Shown one piece after another: positions 22,040 to 30,490 of a stretch of 36,485 bases of DNA. The number at the start of each line of letters is the position of its first letter. The stretch's first letter is position 1. The notes under the pieces are model-generated. The model had not been told where the DNA came from. It searched no databases and saw nothing but the letters and a program-made list of their open reading frames with translations. This DNA is from Alphaproteobacteria bacterium (GTDB lineage: Bacteria; Pseudomonadota; Alphaproteobacteria; RF32; CAG-239): NCBI GenBank assembly GCA_017470165.1, contig JAFUEX010000017.1, positions 1 to 36,485 of the forward strand, given 5' to 3'. A program made the position numbers and the translations under genes.

Positions 22040-23180
22040 TTCGGGAAACCTCCTGAGAATTGGGTATAAGCACAAAGTAGCGTCCGGTAGAGTTCATTTT
22101 GCCGGCGGCTTCCAAAATATCATCGCCGCCCGAACCGTAAAAATAGTCGCCGCGCACTGCTCCTTTAATAGCTCCGCCGATATCTTGAGCTACCACCAGT
22201 CGATTGAGCGGCGAGCCGTCGGATAGCGATGTCTCAAGCCACAACAGTGCGCCAAGCGGCATATAAGACGTATCAACCGCCAGCGAGCGACCGGCAGTTA
22301 AAGGTACGCCCAAAGCGCCGACGGGACCTTCGGGATTGCCCAGTTTATGAAAGATATAGCGTTGATTTTCTTCCATATTGGCTTTGGCCAGTCCGGAATT
22401 GTCTTTGAGCCATTGCTTGATGCTGCCCATAGATGCCTGCGAGGGCGAGAGCAGTCCCTTGCTCAGCAAAATAGAGCCGATGCCCTTAAAAGGACGCCCG
22501 TTGTTGGCGGCATAAGCAATACGGAGACGCTCGCCATCTGGCAAAATAGCTACGGCAGAGCCCTGAATTTGCATAATATAAATATCAATGTCGCTATCAC
22601 CCCAAATTACTACCGGCGCGTTGATGCCATGGGCAGTGATATCGGCGCGCGATGGATAAGGTTTGAGCCGGCCGTCTTCGACGCGTCCGACTATAGCTTT
22701 GGCCGGCAGTGAGCTGTCAAAATCTTTCAAATTGACTTCCACCAAATCATAAGGACGACCATAGACAGGGTATTTATATATGTCATCGCGGGTGCGAGAG
22801 GCGTGAATTTCTGCCTCGTAATACGAGGTAAAGCGGCCGTTGTCGCTGCCATGATACAAAACACGGTAAGGGGTAAAATTGGCCAATACAAATTCTTTGA
22901 ACTTGGCGGGCATAATCTGTTTGGCCTTTTGACAATTGAGCAAATAGGCTTCACGGTTGATTTTAACCAGCGAATCGGCATTGAGAAATTCACCATGTTT
23001 GGCGGCGATTTTGTCACAGCTTTTGATATAAGCATTATAAGCGCCAAGCATATCATCATCGGCAACTGAGCCCAAATCTTCAAACGAGGTTTTGACCAGT
23101 TCAAATTCTTTTTGCTTGATGGTTTCGGAGCAGGAGGCCAACAGAGCGGCCAACAAAAGTACACTAAGACGGTTACGCAT
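22032..23180 (-). CDS. mltA: Membrane-bound lytic murein transglycosylase A
   Basis: A lipoprotein that cleaves the glycan strands of peptidoglycan to 1,6-anhydro-muropeptides. Residues 1-17 are a lipoprotein signal with lipobox LLASC (Cys17). The MltA domain is seen in FTPYRVLYHGSDNGRFTSYYE and in DIYIMQIQGSAVAILPDG. The C-terminal 3D domain is seen in RLVVAQDIGGAIKGAVRGD and FYGSGGDD, with the three-aspartate pattern. At 382 residues it is full length. The ATG overlaps the end of the tim44-like gene by 8 bp. Confidence 0.95.
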   Translation of the reverse strand: MRNRLSVLLLAALLASCSETIKQKEFELVKTSFEDLGSVADDDMLGAYNAYIKSCDKIAAKHGEFLNADSLVKINREAYLLNCQKAKQIMPAKFKEFVLANFTPYRVLYHGSDNGRFTSYYEAEIHASRTRDDIYKYPVYGRPYDLVEVNLKDFDSSLPAKAIVGRVEDGRLKPYPSRADITAHGINAPVVIWGDSDIDIYIMQIQGSAVAILPDGERLRIAYAANNGRPFKGIGSILLSKGLLSPSQASMGSIKQWLKDNSGLAKANMEENQRYIFHKLGNPEGPVGALGVPLTAGRSLAVDTSYMPLGALLWLETSLSDGSPLNRLVVAQDIGGAIKGAVRGDYFYGSGGDDILEAAGKMNSTGRYFVLIPNSQEVSRND

Positions 23181-23862
23181 TTTTCGAGCTATCTTTCGCA
23201 GTAGATTTCAGAAGCCAAACCTTCTCTTTGGGGTCGAGGCTTTTGGCAAAAGTCCAAACATCGACAATGTTTTGGATATAATTTTCGTCGCCTTTTACCA
23301 CCTCGCCCGAGGCATTGCGCAAAACATTAACCTGTTGTGAGCAAAATTTCACCGTGATTTCGGCAGTTTTTTCTTTGACGACGGCTTCGGTAATAATAAT
23401 TTCTTCAAAGCCGATGAATTCGGTTTCAACAGTGAGACCGTCGGCTTTGCGTTGGTCAATGGCCTGTTTGAGCTGTTGAGCGAGTTTCGGCTCGGTGAGC
23501 AGCTTTATGGTATCGTAATCGCCCTTGTTAAAGGCGGTGGTAATCATCTCAAAAGCCCGACGGGCACTGCTGACAAAATTTACACGATTGAACGCGGGGA
23601 TGCGAAACAGCGTACGGTCGGGCTCTTCGATGTCTTCGTGTTCAAGCGGGATGATTTCGCCGCCATCGGTGAGAAGGCCGGCTTCTTCCAGTTTGCCGGC
23701 TTTGATAATGTCGATAACCTCCTCAAGGTTTTTGGGATGAAGGTTAAGTTTGCCCTTGGTTTTGACTTTCGGCGGGGTGTTTTCTCCGCTGCCCAAAATT
23801 CGCCACAAGCGCTGAAAAACCACAAAAGCCACTACCAACAGCACCAAAATATCAAAAGCCAT
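23173..23862 (-). CDS. Tim44/TimA-like inner-membrane protein (229 aa)
   Basis: Alphaproteobacterial relatives of mitochondrial Tim44; the bacterial proteins are membrane associated and of uncertain role. The ATG at 23862 follows AAGGGTGG. Residues 1-15 (MAFDILVLLVVAFVV) are a membrane anchor, then a basic/Pro linker. The Tim44-like lipid-binding domain runs from about residue 90 to the end (SSARRAFEMITTAFNKGDYD, VETEFIGFEEIIITEA and the DVWTFAKSL ending). It is first gene of the operon with mltA and smr, and divergent from secB, a gene order familiar in alphaproteobacteria. Confidence 0.92.
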   Translation of the reverse strand: MAFDILVLLVVAFVVFQRLWRILGSGENTPPKVKTKGKLNLHPKNLEEVIDIIKAGKLEEAGLLTDGGEIIPLEHEDIEEPDRTLFRIPAFNRVNFVSSARRAFEMITTAFNKGDYDTIKLLTEPKLAQQLKQAIDQRKADGLTVETEFIGFEEIIITEAVVKEKTAEITVKFCSQQVNVLRNASGEVVKGDENYIQNIVDVWTFAKSLDPKEKVWLLKSTAKDSSKNA

Positions 23863-23900
23863 AATACAAACCACCCTTATGTTACAGTTAATCTGCCGAC

Positions 23901-23929
23901 AATATAACCTGCGGATAAATTATTATCAA
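23901..23929 (-). promoter_or_regulatory. Promoter of the tim44-like / mltA / smr operon
   Basis: TTGATA, 17 bp, TATATT on the minus strand, about 40 bp before the start codon. For secB in the other direction only a weak candidate (TTGACC near 23946) is visible. Confidence 0.65.
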
Positions 23930-24005
23930 CTGTTTATTATCATTTGACCTATGGTTTTTTTGGGTGTAGAAGAGAAGAGATATTTAACAATCAGAGGAAG
24001 AAAAA

Positions 24006-24485
24006 ATGGCAAAAGAAAACAAACAAGAGCAGGCGCGCCCCAATATCGGTATTATCAGCCAGTATATTAAGGATTTGTCGATGGAAATTCCCCATGCTCC
24101 GCAAGTATTTAAGAAAATGCAGGCGGATAGTCCCAAAATCGGGGTGGAGTTTAATATTGAGGCTGGAAAACTGGAAGAAGAGGGGCTGTTTAATGTTACG
24201 CTTAATGTCAGCATTAACGGCGATTTGAGCGATGAAAAGGCTTTTATTTTGGAGCTGGCTTACGGTTCGGTAGTGGCTCTGCAAGGGGTAATGCCGGAGC
24301 ATATTGAGCCTGTGTTGATGGTGGAAATTCCGCATATGCTGTTTCCTTATGTGCGTCAGGTGGTATCAACTACGATGGCAGGTGCCGGATTGCCGCCGTT
24401 GATGCTTAATCCAATAGATTTTGCGGGGATGTATGCCGCACGCAAGGCGAATGAGGCATCCGTGTCCAAGGACAGCAAAAAATAA
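24006..24485 (+). CDS. secB: Protein-export chaperone SecB
   Basis: SecB holds preproteins unfolded and passes them to SecA. The 159-residue length is normal. AGAGGAAG precedes the ATG. The N-terminal strand region IGIISQYIKDLSMEIPHAPQ, the LEEEGLFNVTLNVSINGDL strands, ELAYGSVVALQGV, and IPHMLFPYVRQVVSTTMAGAG, then LMLNPIDFAGMY, give the SecB signature in order. A charged C-terminal tail (SVSKDSKK) is present. It is divergent from the tim44-like gene, and converges with the large unknown gene at 24637. Confidence 0.96.
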   Translation: MAKENKQEQARPNIGIISQYIKDLSMEIPHAPQVFKKMQADSPKIGVEFNIEAGKLEEEGLFNVTLNVSINGDLSDEKAFILELAYGSVVALQGVMPEHIEPVLMVEIPHMLFPYVRQVVSTTMAGAGLPPLMLNPIDFAGMYAARKANEASVSKDSKK

Positions 24486-24584
24486 GATAAGCAAGACAGC
24501 TTAAAAACGGCAATAGCGGCTGATTATGAGGGCAGCTGTGGCGGTTGCTATGGTTGGGGCAGGGAGCTCTTGTTCAGCCGTTAA

Positions 24585-24617
24585 CAAAAAAACAGGCCTG
24601 TATCACTACAGGCCTGT
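24585..24617 (-). terminator. Intrinsic terminator of the 1265-residue protein gene
   Basis: ACAGGCCTGTA / TACAGGCCTGT is a perfect stem with a four-base loop. On the minus strand it is followed by a run of T residues. In the plus direction from secB there is no T tract. Confidence 0.9.
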
Positions 24618-24636
24618 AGATTGGGCAAAAGATGGG

Positions 24637-27600
24637 CTACTTTTCATTATTATTCCGGCCAATCAAGCGTCGCATATTTTGCATTATCTTAGTTTTTTCA
24701 TCTGTATCATTAGGATTATCATTTTTTTTGTGATTGATTTTTCCTTCTGAAGCGGTTGGGCCTTCTACGCTATTGTTCGTTGGTATTTTATCGGTGTCGT
24801 TAATCGGCAGATAAATTTTATCGTCGTCAGAGGATGAAGGCGAAAGTCCTTTGAGCTTTTGTATGGTATCTTTAAGGGAGCCTATTCTGGCTTTAAGGCC
24901 ACGTTTTAGCGGATTACCCAAACTACCGAGAGTTCCCATTATTTGTTGTTTATCATTTTTAAACCAATCTGTTTTGCTAACCTTAATAGTCTCTTCCACT
25001 TCGACAGTCTTTTTGGGGGCTTCGCCATTGGCGTGAGTTGACCATTCATTACCATTCTCGTCGTATACTCGAGGGTTTCCTGAGGAATTGTAGCCCAATA
25101 CTCCATCATCTTGTTTGTCAGAGCCTTCATAAAAACCGGTTTGATTGATTTTTGAAATATGATTATCAATGACATCAAAAGCCTTAAGGCCTTCAGGAGT
25201 TGGATTGAAGTTTCCATCGCTGTTAAACAGGTTTTTTACAGCATCAATTTGTTCGGCCGTGGCATAGCCTTTCTCAGGAAAGATGTTAGTGTGGTTGCCG
25301 TGGGTGTGAACATCAGGACCTTCCTGTACGTGGTTGATGGTGTCGGTCGGAGCAATGGCTCCACAATCATGAGCTGCCAGCAGTACACGATAGGGGTTAT
25401 AGTCTGTACCGTGATCAGCGTTGTATTGCATGATTTGGTCTACTCGTTGTTGCAACATATCTTCGTGGCCTTTATACCAACTGTCATGAAGTATGTCTTT
25501 AGCATGCTCAACCACCCCTTCTTTGTACTGAATCTCTTGTTTGATTACTTTTTCTTCAGTGGTAGTTGTGTCTTGATGTTTGAAAATATTGCTACCATGA
25601 TCGTTGGCATAGTCTATGATTTGTCCTGCAGCATACCGTCCCAAGTATCCACCGGCGGCCGTGGCTCCTGCTACGCCCAGGCTCCACGCACCGCTTTCTA
25701 ATATGCTTAGACCGGCATTTCTGCTGTCTTTGTAGGTTTTGACAGCATTTTTTGCACCGCTTAAGGTCATTGCGGATATACCAAGAACCGAGGCAACTCC
25801 GGGATTACCGGTTATGGCAAAACCTGCGGCTGCCGCACCTAAACCAGTAGATGCGATAGTTAACATTAGATTAGGATCTTTGAACATCGTTTTCCAGCGA
25901 TGTTTATTTCCGGCCAATTTTTGCTGTTTGCGCCATTTGCGGATAGTGTGAATGGTCATGCCGACACCAAGTGCCGTACCAATTATCATACCGGCAAATT
26001 TATTCGCTCCACCTGTCGCCATGGTCAAGCCTGCATCTCCGGCAATGGATGTTCCGACTAAAGATAGCGCCATTGACATTCCGCCGGCCAACGCCAGCCC
26101 TTTTCCCATGCGTTTAAGATTTTCGATGCGCTGTTGACGTCTGGCTTGTCTGGCTTTGAGACGGTCATCCTTACGTTTGTCAAAAGAGCTTACTTGGTTT
26201 GTCAAACGTGTTACCAGCGGAGCATCAAGTGCGGGGATACCTTTGTTGCCCAGCTTGTCCGCCATTCGTCGAGCGTAGCCTATGCGTGTGTTGATTGCCT
26301 GATCGATTGTGGCTTCAAACACGGTGGAAGAAATGGTTAGTTTTCCGCCGTTTTCTAAATTGGCTTTGAATTTGTCAAAAAATGATTTGTCGGTAAATTG
26401 TTTGGGATCTTCTTTAGCTCCGTTGGCAATAACCGAGTTTACGTGTGCGGCATAGGCAAGTTGCAATACCTGCTCAGTCAAATCTGCGGAATTTATTTCT
26501 TTGACAGGAGATTTATCGCCCAACTGCTCCATCAATAAATTAGCTTTGGCCAATTCTACCAAAGTTTCAAGAGAGCTGGCTCGTTTTATTTTCCCATTTT
26601 CAAATTGCGGTGTTACTTGCCCTTTTTCATCGGGAAACTCAAGCCGCTGCAACATCGCTATTTGTTCGTCATCAAATTTTATTTTGTCAATAGCCCTTTC
26701 TAAATCGTCGCAACGTTTTTCCAAATCTTTGGCACTTTTATTGGTGATACCTTCAAGATGCAGCTCTTTGTCATAAGCGGAAATTTGTGCCTCATTAATA
26801 TGTGCTGCTGTTTCGTATAATTGCTTTGTGCCGACGTCTCCTTTAATGTCGGGATAGCGAGCCTCAAACATTGCTTTGTAACCATGATAAGTGTCAGCAG
26901 TATTGGTTACATCGGTAAAATTTATTTTATTCATTCCATTTTGAGCCGACTGACTTGTGAGATAATCAATGTGTGTTCCAAGTCTGTTAGTGGCGGTGAT
27001 TAATTGGTTTTTTTGTTGTTCATCTTGGACTTTTCTCTGCATATTTTTGAGGCGGATATAAGCGACAGCCAGCACTTTGGGTGGCATAACTTGGAAAAAC
27101 GGTAATTCTCCATTTATTTTTTGAGTGGAGACATAAATCGCCAGACGGTCTTCAAAGTCCTCTTGTTGTTTGTCGGATAAAGGGTATTTATTAATTAGAG
27201 CAATAACTGCCTCGGGGTTTTGCGTATCAACATTTTTGTATTCCTCTTCAGAGATTAGTTGCATCTCCTTGTATATGTCAAGCCGCACTTTGTCAAAAGT
27301 ATGTTCGTTGATATCGGAATAAGGACTGCGTTCACGATAAATTTCATTTGCGGCAGCTTCAACTTCATCTCTCTCCTGTTTATCGGAGGCTTCAACCTGT
27401 TGGGGGTTAGGATTTTCAATCTCTCCAAGTGTGACTGTGGGGGCTGCTTTTAGTTCAGCGATTTTCTGCTTAACAGCATCGGGGTTAGACACGCGGTCGC
27501 CCAGCTTATCCATCATCAATTGCAGAGCTTCAGCGGTAAATGCTTCGGGGTTAATCCGCACCTTCGTATCTTGTGGTAATTTTTCTATCAAAGCATCTAC

Positions 27601-28434
27601 GGCAGCCTCATCTGGATTACTCGGTTTTTCCGGATTGCCTTTGTCATCTGTGGTGCGAATGCGATAATGATTGCCATTTTTCGAGATGTTGTATTTGTCA
27701 CTGTTGGCTACATCTTCCCAAGGTGTATCGGAATCATCGTTATTTCCATCATCACCATCAACATTTACTTTGTCTTTTTGGAGTTCATTGTCTAATATAT
27801 GTTTCCATAAGTTGTAACGTTCCAAAAATGTATTAACCTCGGCCTCGGTAACCGTATATCCTGTGTATGAATTGTCTTCTGCGCCATTTATTATTCCGGT
27901 GTTTTTATTCCAAGACAATCCTACGTTAATGGGATATTCATTTTTGTCGTTGGTTTTTGTCCACTCATCAATTGATCTGTTGGCAATTTGTTGCAAGGTT
28001 TCAGCATCTATATCTTCGCCATAAATTTCCTTTCCGATTTTGGCCAGCCGACCATAAAAACCAACTATCAACCAATCCGGTTGAAAAGAGGAGGTTGCTA
28101 ATTTTTTTACTTCATCGTAATCTGTCAGATATTTTTCAGGAAGTTGTCGAGCTATATATTCATTTTTAAATTGCTGATATTCCTTAGATGATTTATAGTC
28201 GTTCGGAAGATCGTGCTCCCCCCCCCCGGCATTGTCCGGAGCCTTGTCTTGTAGGTATTGTTTATAAACCTCAGACAGCATTTTATTGGCGCGATTTACA
28301 TTAGCCAGCTGTTGTTCTTTTTCCGAAAACTGTTGCATAGCCTTCAACGTGTCGCGCAGATGCTCTTCAATTTTTAGGGTAAATTGTCTGTATTTGTCTT
28401 CCCCTGTCTGCTCAATTATATCATTTTCAGCCAT
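24637..28434 (-). CDS. Large protein of unknown function with central Gly/Ala hydrophobic region (1265 aa)
   Basis: The start at 28434 lies eight bases after GGAGG; an in-frame ATG at 28449 overlaps that site. Residues 1-70 are helical and charged, followed by a Gly run encoded by ten G residues. Up to about residue 770 the chain is hydrophilic and charged, with coiled-coil-like stretches. Residues about 775-945 are Gly/Ala-rich and hydrophobic, with several candidate membrane segments (LALAGGMSMALSLVGTSIAG; FAGMIIGTALGVGMTIHTI). The C-terminal 320 residues are polar, with a His-rich patch (VHTHGNHTN) and an Asn/Asp-rich tail. No signal peptide. I recognise no family. It may be an effector or surface-active protein, but nothing proves it. 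Confidence 0.85.
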   Translation of the reverse strand: MAENDIIEQTGEDKYRQFTLKIEEHLRDTLKAMQQFSEKEQQLANVNRANKMLSEVYKQYLQDKAPDNAGGGEHDLPNDYKSSKEYQQFKNEYIARQLPEKYLTDYDEVKKLATSSFQPDWLIVGFYGRLAKIGKEIYGEDIDAETLQQIANRSIDEWTKTNDKNEYPINVGLSWNKNTGIINGAEDNSYTGYTVTEAEVNTFLERYNLWKHILDNELQKDKVNVDGDDGNNDDSDTPWEDVANSDKYNISKNGNHYRIRTTDDKGNPEKPSNPDEAAVDALIEKLPQDTKVRINPEAFTAEALQLMMDKLGDRVSNPDAVKQKIAELKAAPTVTLGEIENPNPQQVEASDKQERDEVEAAANEIYRERSPYSDINEHTFDKVRLDIYKEMQLISEEEYKNVDTQNPEAVIALINKYPLSDKQQEDFEDRLAIYVSTQKINGELPFFQVMPPKVLAVAYIRLKNMQRKVQDEQQKNQLITATNRLGTHIDYLTSQSAQNGMNKINFTDVTNTADTYHGYKAMFEARYPDIKGDVGTKQLYETAAHINEAQISAYDKELHLEGITNKSAKDLEKRCDDLERAIDKIKFDDEQIAMLQRLEFPDEKGQVTPQFENGKIKRASSLETLVELAKANLLMEQLGDKSPVKEINSADLTEQVLQLAYAAHVNSVIANGAKEDPKQFTDKSFFDKFKANLENGGKLTISSTVFEATIDQAINTRIGYARRMADKLGNKGIPALDAPLVTRLTNQVSSFDKRKDDRLKARQARRQQRIENLKRMGKGLALAGGMSMALSLVGTSIAGDAGLTMATGGANKFAGMIIGTALGVGMTIHTIRKWRKQQKLAGNKHRWKTMFKDPNLMLTIASTGLGAAAAGFAITGNPGVASVLGISAMTLSGAKNAVKTYKDSRNAGLSILESGAWSLGVAGATAAGGYLGRYAAGQIIDYANDHGSNIFKHQDTTTTEEKVIKQEIQYKEGVVEHAKDILHDSWYKGHEDMLQQRVDQIMQYNADHGTDYNPYRVLLAAHDCGAIAPTDTINHVQEGPDVHTHGNHTNIFPEKGYATAEQIDAVKNLFNSDGNFNPTPEGLKAFDVIDNHISKINQTGFYEGSDKQDDGVLGYNSSGNPRVYDENGNEWSTHANGEAPKKTVEVEETIKVSKTDWFKNDKQQIMGTLGSLGNPLKRGLKARIGSLKDTIQKLKGLSPSSSDDDKIYLPINDTDKIPTNNSVEGPTASEGKINHKKNDNPNDTDEKTKIMQNMRRLIGRNNNEK
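28218..28227 (-). repeat. Ten-base homopolymer (poly-G on the coding strand) inside the coding sequence
   Basis: The tract encodes Gly-Gly-Gly plus the first base of Glu at about residues 70-73 of the 1265-residue protein. A change of one base would truncate the protein early. G/C tracts of this length are classic slipped-strand hotspots. Confidence 0.85.
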
Positions 28435-28467
28435 GTCGGTGTCCTCCATAAATGTTTAATTATCATC

Positions 28468-28496
28468 ACTTTACCATATTTTGACAAATTTGGCAA
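28468..28496 (-). promoter_or_regulatory. Likely promoter of the 1265-residue protein gene
   Basis: TTGCCA, 17 bp, TAAAGT on the minus strand. The spacer TTTGTCAAAATATGG closely resembles the spacer of the solenoid gene 2 promoter (TTTGTCTAAAATATGG). Confidence 0.5.
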
Positions 28497-28626
28497 GAGT
28501 TTTTGTCAACAATTTTTACCGACATATTACCATCTATTGCTTAAAATTTATTTAATTGCTTGCTTTTTGCTGATAAAAGCCCTAAATATCATTTGCAGTG
28601 TATAATATTTGAGTGAAATGTGAATT

Positions 28627-29766
28627 ATGACCGAAAGAGATTACTACGAAATTTTGGAAGTGAGCAAGTCGGCCTCCGGTGAGGAGATAAAAAAATCGTT
28701 TCGGCAGCTGGCTATGCAATATCACCCCGACCGCAACCCCAATGATAAAGAGGCTGAGGCGAAGTTCAAGGAAATTAACGAGGCCTATGAGGTACTCAAG
28801 GATGACCAAAAACGCGCTGCTTATGACCGCTACGGTCATCAGGCTTTTGCCAATGGTGGCGGGGGTAATCCGTTTGGAGGGTTTGATTTTAATTTTAGCG
28901 GCGGCGGGTTTGCCGATATATTTTCGTCGGTGTTTGAAGAGTTTATGGGCGGCGGGCGGGCGCGTTCGGCCAGAGGGGCTTATGAACAACGCGGCGAAGA
29001 TGTGCGCTATGATGTGAGTATCACACTGGCCGAGGCTTTTGCCGGTGTGGAAAAGGAAATCAGCGTCGATTCGACGGCGGTGTGTGAAAAATGCCACGGT
29101 CACGGCACTAACGACGGCGGCAAGGCTCCGGTATGCCCTCATTGCAACGGCAGCGGCAAAGTGCGGATGCAGCAAGGATTCTTTGTGATGGAGCAACCTT
29201 GCCCGCAATGTCATGGCAGCGGGTATTTGGTAAAAGACAAGTGCGAGGCTTGCAAGGGGCGCGGGTTTGTCGAGCATCAAAAAACACTCAAGGTCAAAAT
29301 TCCCGCCGGTATTTATGATGGCGCCCGTATCCGAGTTGTCGGCGGCGGGTTGGCAGGTGTACGCGGCGGTGCAGCGGGAGATTTGTATGTGTTTGTCAGT
29401 GTGGAGACCCACCAGATTTATGAGCGGATGGAGCATAATCTTTATGCGCAGATTCCGGTGTCAATTTGCTGTGCGGCTTTGGGCGGCAGTGTGAAGATTC
29501 CATCGCTTGACGGCAGCAAAATCGAGCTGAAAGTGCCGGCCGGCTCACAGTCGGAGGATATAATCCGCATCAAAGGGCAGGGAATGAGCATTTTACGCTC
29601 GACCTCCCGCGGCGATTTATTTGTAAAACTCAAGGTGGAGACACCGGTTAATCTGACCGCGCGGCAAAAGGAGCTGTTGGAGGAATTCCGCAAAGAAAGC
29701 GGCGAGGATTGCCAACCGCAGGAAAAAAGTTTTCTTGATAAAATAAAAGCCTTGTTCAGCGATTGA
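28627..29766 (+). CDS. dnaJ: Chaperone DnaJ (Hsp40)
   Basis: The co-chaperone that loads substrates on DnaK and stimulates its ATPase. It is 379 residues, full length. The J domain at 1-70 has HPD at 33-35. A Gly/Phe-rich linker follows ([18 protein letters not shown]). Four CxxCxGxG zinc motifs are present ([32 protein letters not shown]), and then the two substrate-binding beta domains. dnaK is not adjacent here. The ribosome-binding site is weak. A TATAAT lies at about 28602, but no convincing -35 was found. Confidence 0.97.
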   Translation: MTERDYYEILEVSKSASGEEIKKSFRQLAMQYHPDRNPNDKEAEAKFKEINEAYEVLKDDQKRAAYDRYGHQAFANGGGGNPFGGFDFNFSGGGFADIFSSVFEEFMGGGRARSARGAYEQRGEDVRYDVSITLAEAFAGVEKEISVDSTAVCEKCHGHGTNDGGKAPVCPHCNGSGKVRMQQGFFVMEQPCPQCHGSGYLVKDKCEACKGRGFVEHQKTLKVKIPAGIYDGARIRVVGGGLAGVRGGAAGDLYVFVSVETHQIYERMEHNLYAQIPVSICCAALGGSVKIPSLDGSKIELKVPAGSQSEDIIRIKGQGMSILRSTSRGDLFVKLKVETPVNLTARQKELLEEFRKESGEDCQPQEKSFLDKIKALFSD

Positions 29767-29796
29767 ACTGGATGATAAACCAAAAACGATAAAACA

Positions 29797-29831
29797 AAAC
29801 AGTCTTCTGCCGAAGCAGGAGACTGTTTTTT
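29797..29831 (+). terminator. Intrinsic terminator of dnaJ
   Basis: AAACAGTCT.CTGC pairs with GCAG.AGACTGTTT around a CGAA loop, with a T tract. The A-rich left side may let it serve the converging minus-strand gene too. Confidence 0.9.
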
Positions 29832-29836
29832 AAGGG

Positions 29837-30415
29837 TTACAAAACAATTGCCAGACGGATGTGCGGATAAACCTTTGCATCAGGGAGGCTCTCGGCGTCC
29901 AAGTACATTTGGTCATCCAAAGGCTCGGCTTGCGGAGTGCGATTGGCCCAATCATTGTAACGATATCCCAGCTTGTTTACGTGAAGGAACATATTAGTAG
30001 TAGGGACGCGCCACTTTTTTCCGTTGATGGTCGGAAGCTGGTCTATTTCAGCCAGAGCTTGAGTAAGGGTCATATCGTGAAAGTGGTCATAATGACTGAA
30101 GACAACGGTTTTGTCATTCGGCGTTTTCCAAGCAATGCCTAAAATCTCGCCGTCACTGCTGCCCAAATGTGCGATGTCAAGTCCGGTTTTTTCATCGCGG
30201 ACGAGGTGCAAAGCCAAAGGACGTTTTTCTCGGACGGCAACGAAAACTCCCTGATATGAGGAATTCGTTGTCTCGGGCAAGGCAAGTTCGTCAATGCTGA
30301 GACCAAGCTCTTGTGTCAGCAAGCGGATGGTGTTGACGCGGTCAATTTGCGTGTCGGCCAATCCCATAGCAGTCAGCATGGCGGCAACATTTTTGATTTT
30401 TTCGCTATTATCCAT
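29837..30415 (-). CDS. Hypothetical cytoplasmic protein (192 aa)
   Basis: I do not recognise the family. The N-terminal third is helical (MDNSEKIKNVAAMLTAMGLA, then RVNTIRLLTQELGLSIDEL). The rest looks like an alpha/beta domain with strands such as YQGVFVAVREKRPLALHLV and aromatic stretches (VVFSHYDHFHDMTL; KLGYRYNDWANR). No signal peptide or membrane helix. The gene has its own promoter and an AT-rich leader with AATTATTAATCAATTAAAT and no Shine-Dalgarno sequence, the same leader style as the solenoid array 20 kb away. Shared regulation or translation mode with that array is possible. Confidence 0.8.
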   Translation of the reverse strand: MDNSEKIKNVAAMLTAMGLADTQIDRVNTIRLLTQELGLSIDELALPETTNSSYQGVFVAVREKRPLALHLVRDEKTGLDIAHLGSSDGEILGIAWKTPNDKTVVFSHYDHFHDMTLTQALAEIDQLPTINGKKWRVPTTNMFLHVNKLGYRYNDWANRTPQAEPLDDQMYLDAESLPDAKVYPHIRLAIVL

Positions 30416-30461
30416 AAGTGTAAATTTTATTTAATTGATTAATAATTAGTTTCTATAACGA

Positions 30462-30490
30462 GTTGTAACCGATGAAGGATGTTTTGTCAA
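30462..30490 (-). promoter_or_regulatory. Promoter of the 192-residue protein gene
   Basis: TTGACA, 17 bp, TACAAC on the minus strand. The -35 overlaps the stop codon of the upstream LRR gene. Confidence 0.6.

Noticed and set aside
24486-24636. Intrinsic terminator for secB on the plus strand
   Set aside because: The strong hairpin at 24592-24617 has its T tract only on the minus strand; an AACGGC/GCCGTT pair nearby lacks a plus-strand T tract.
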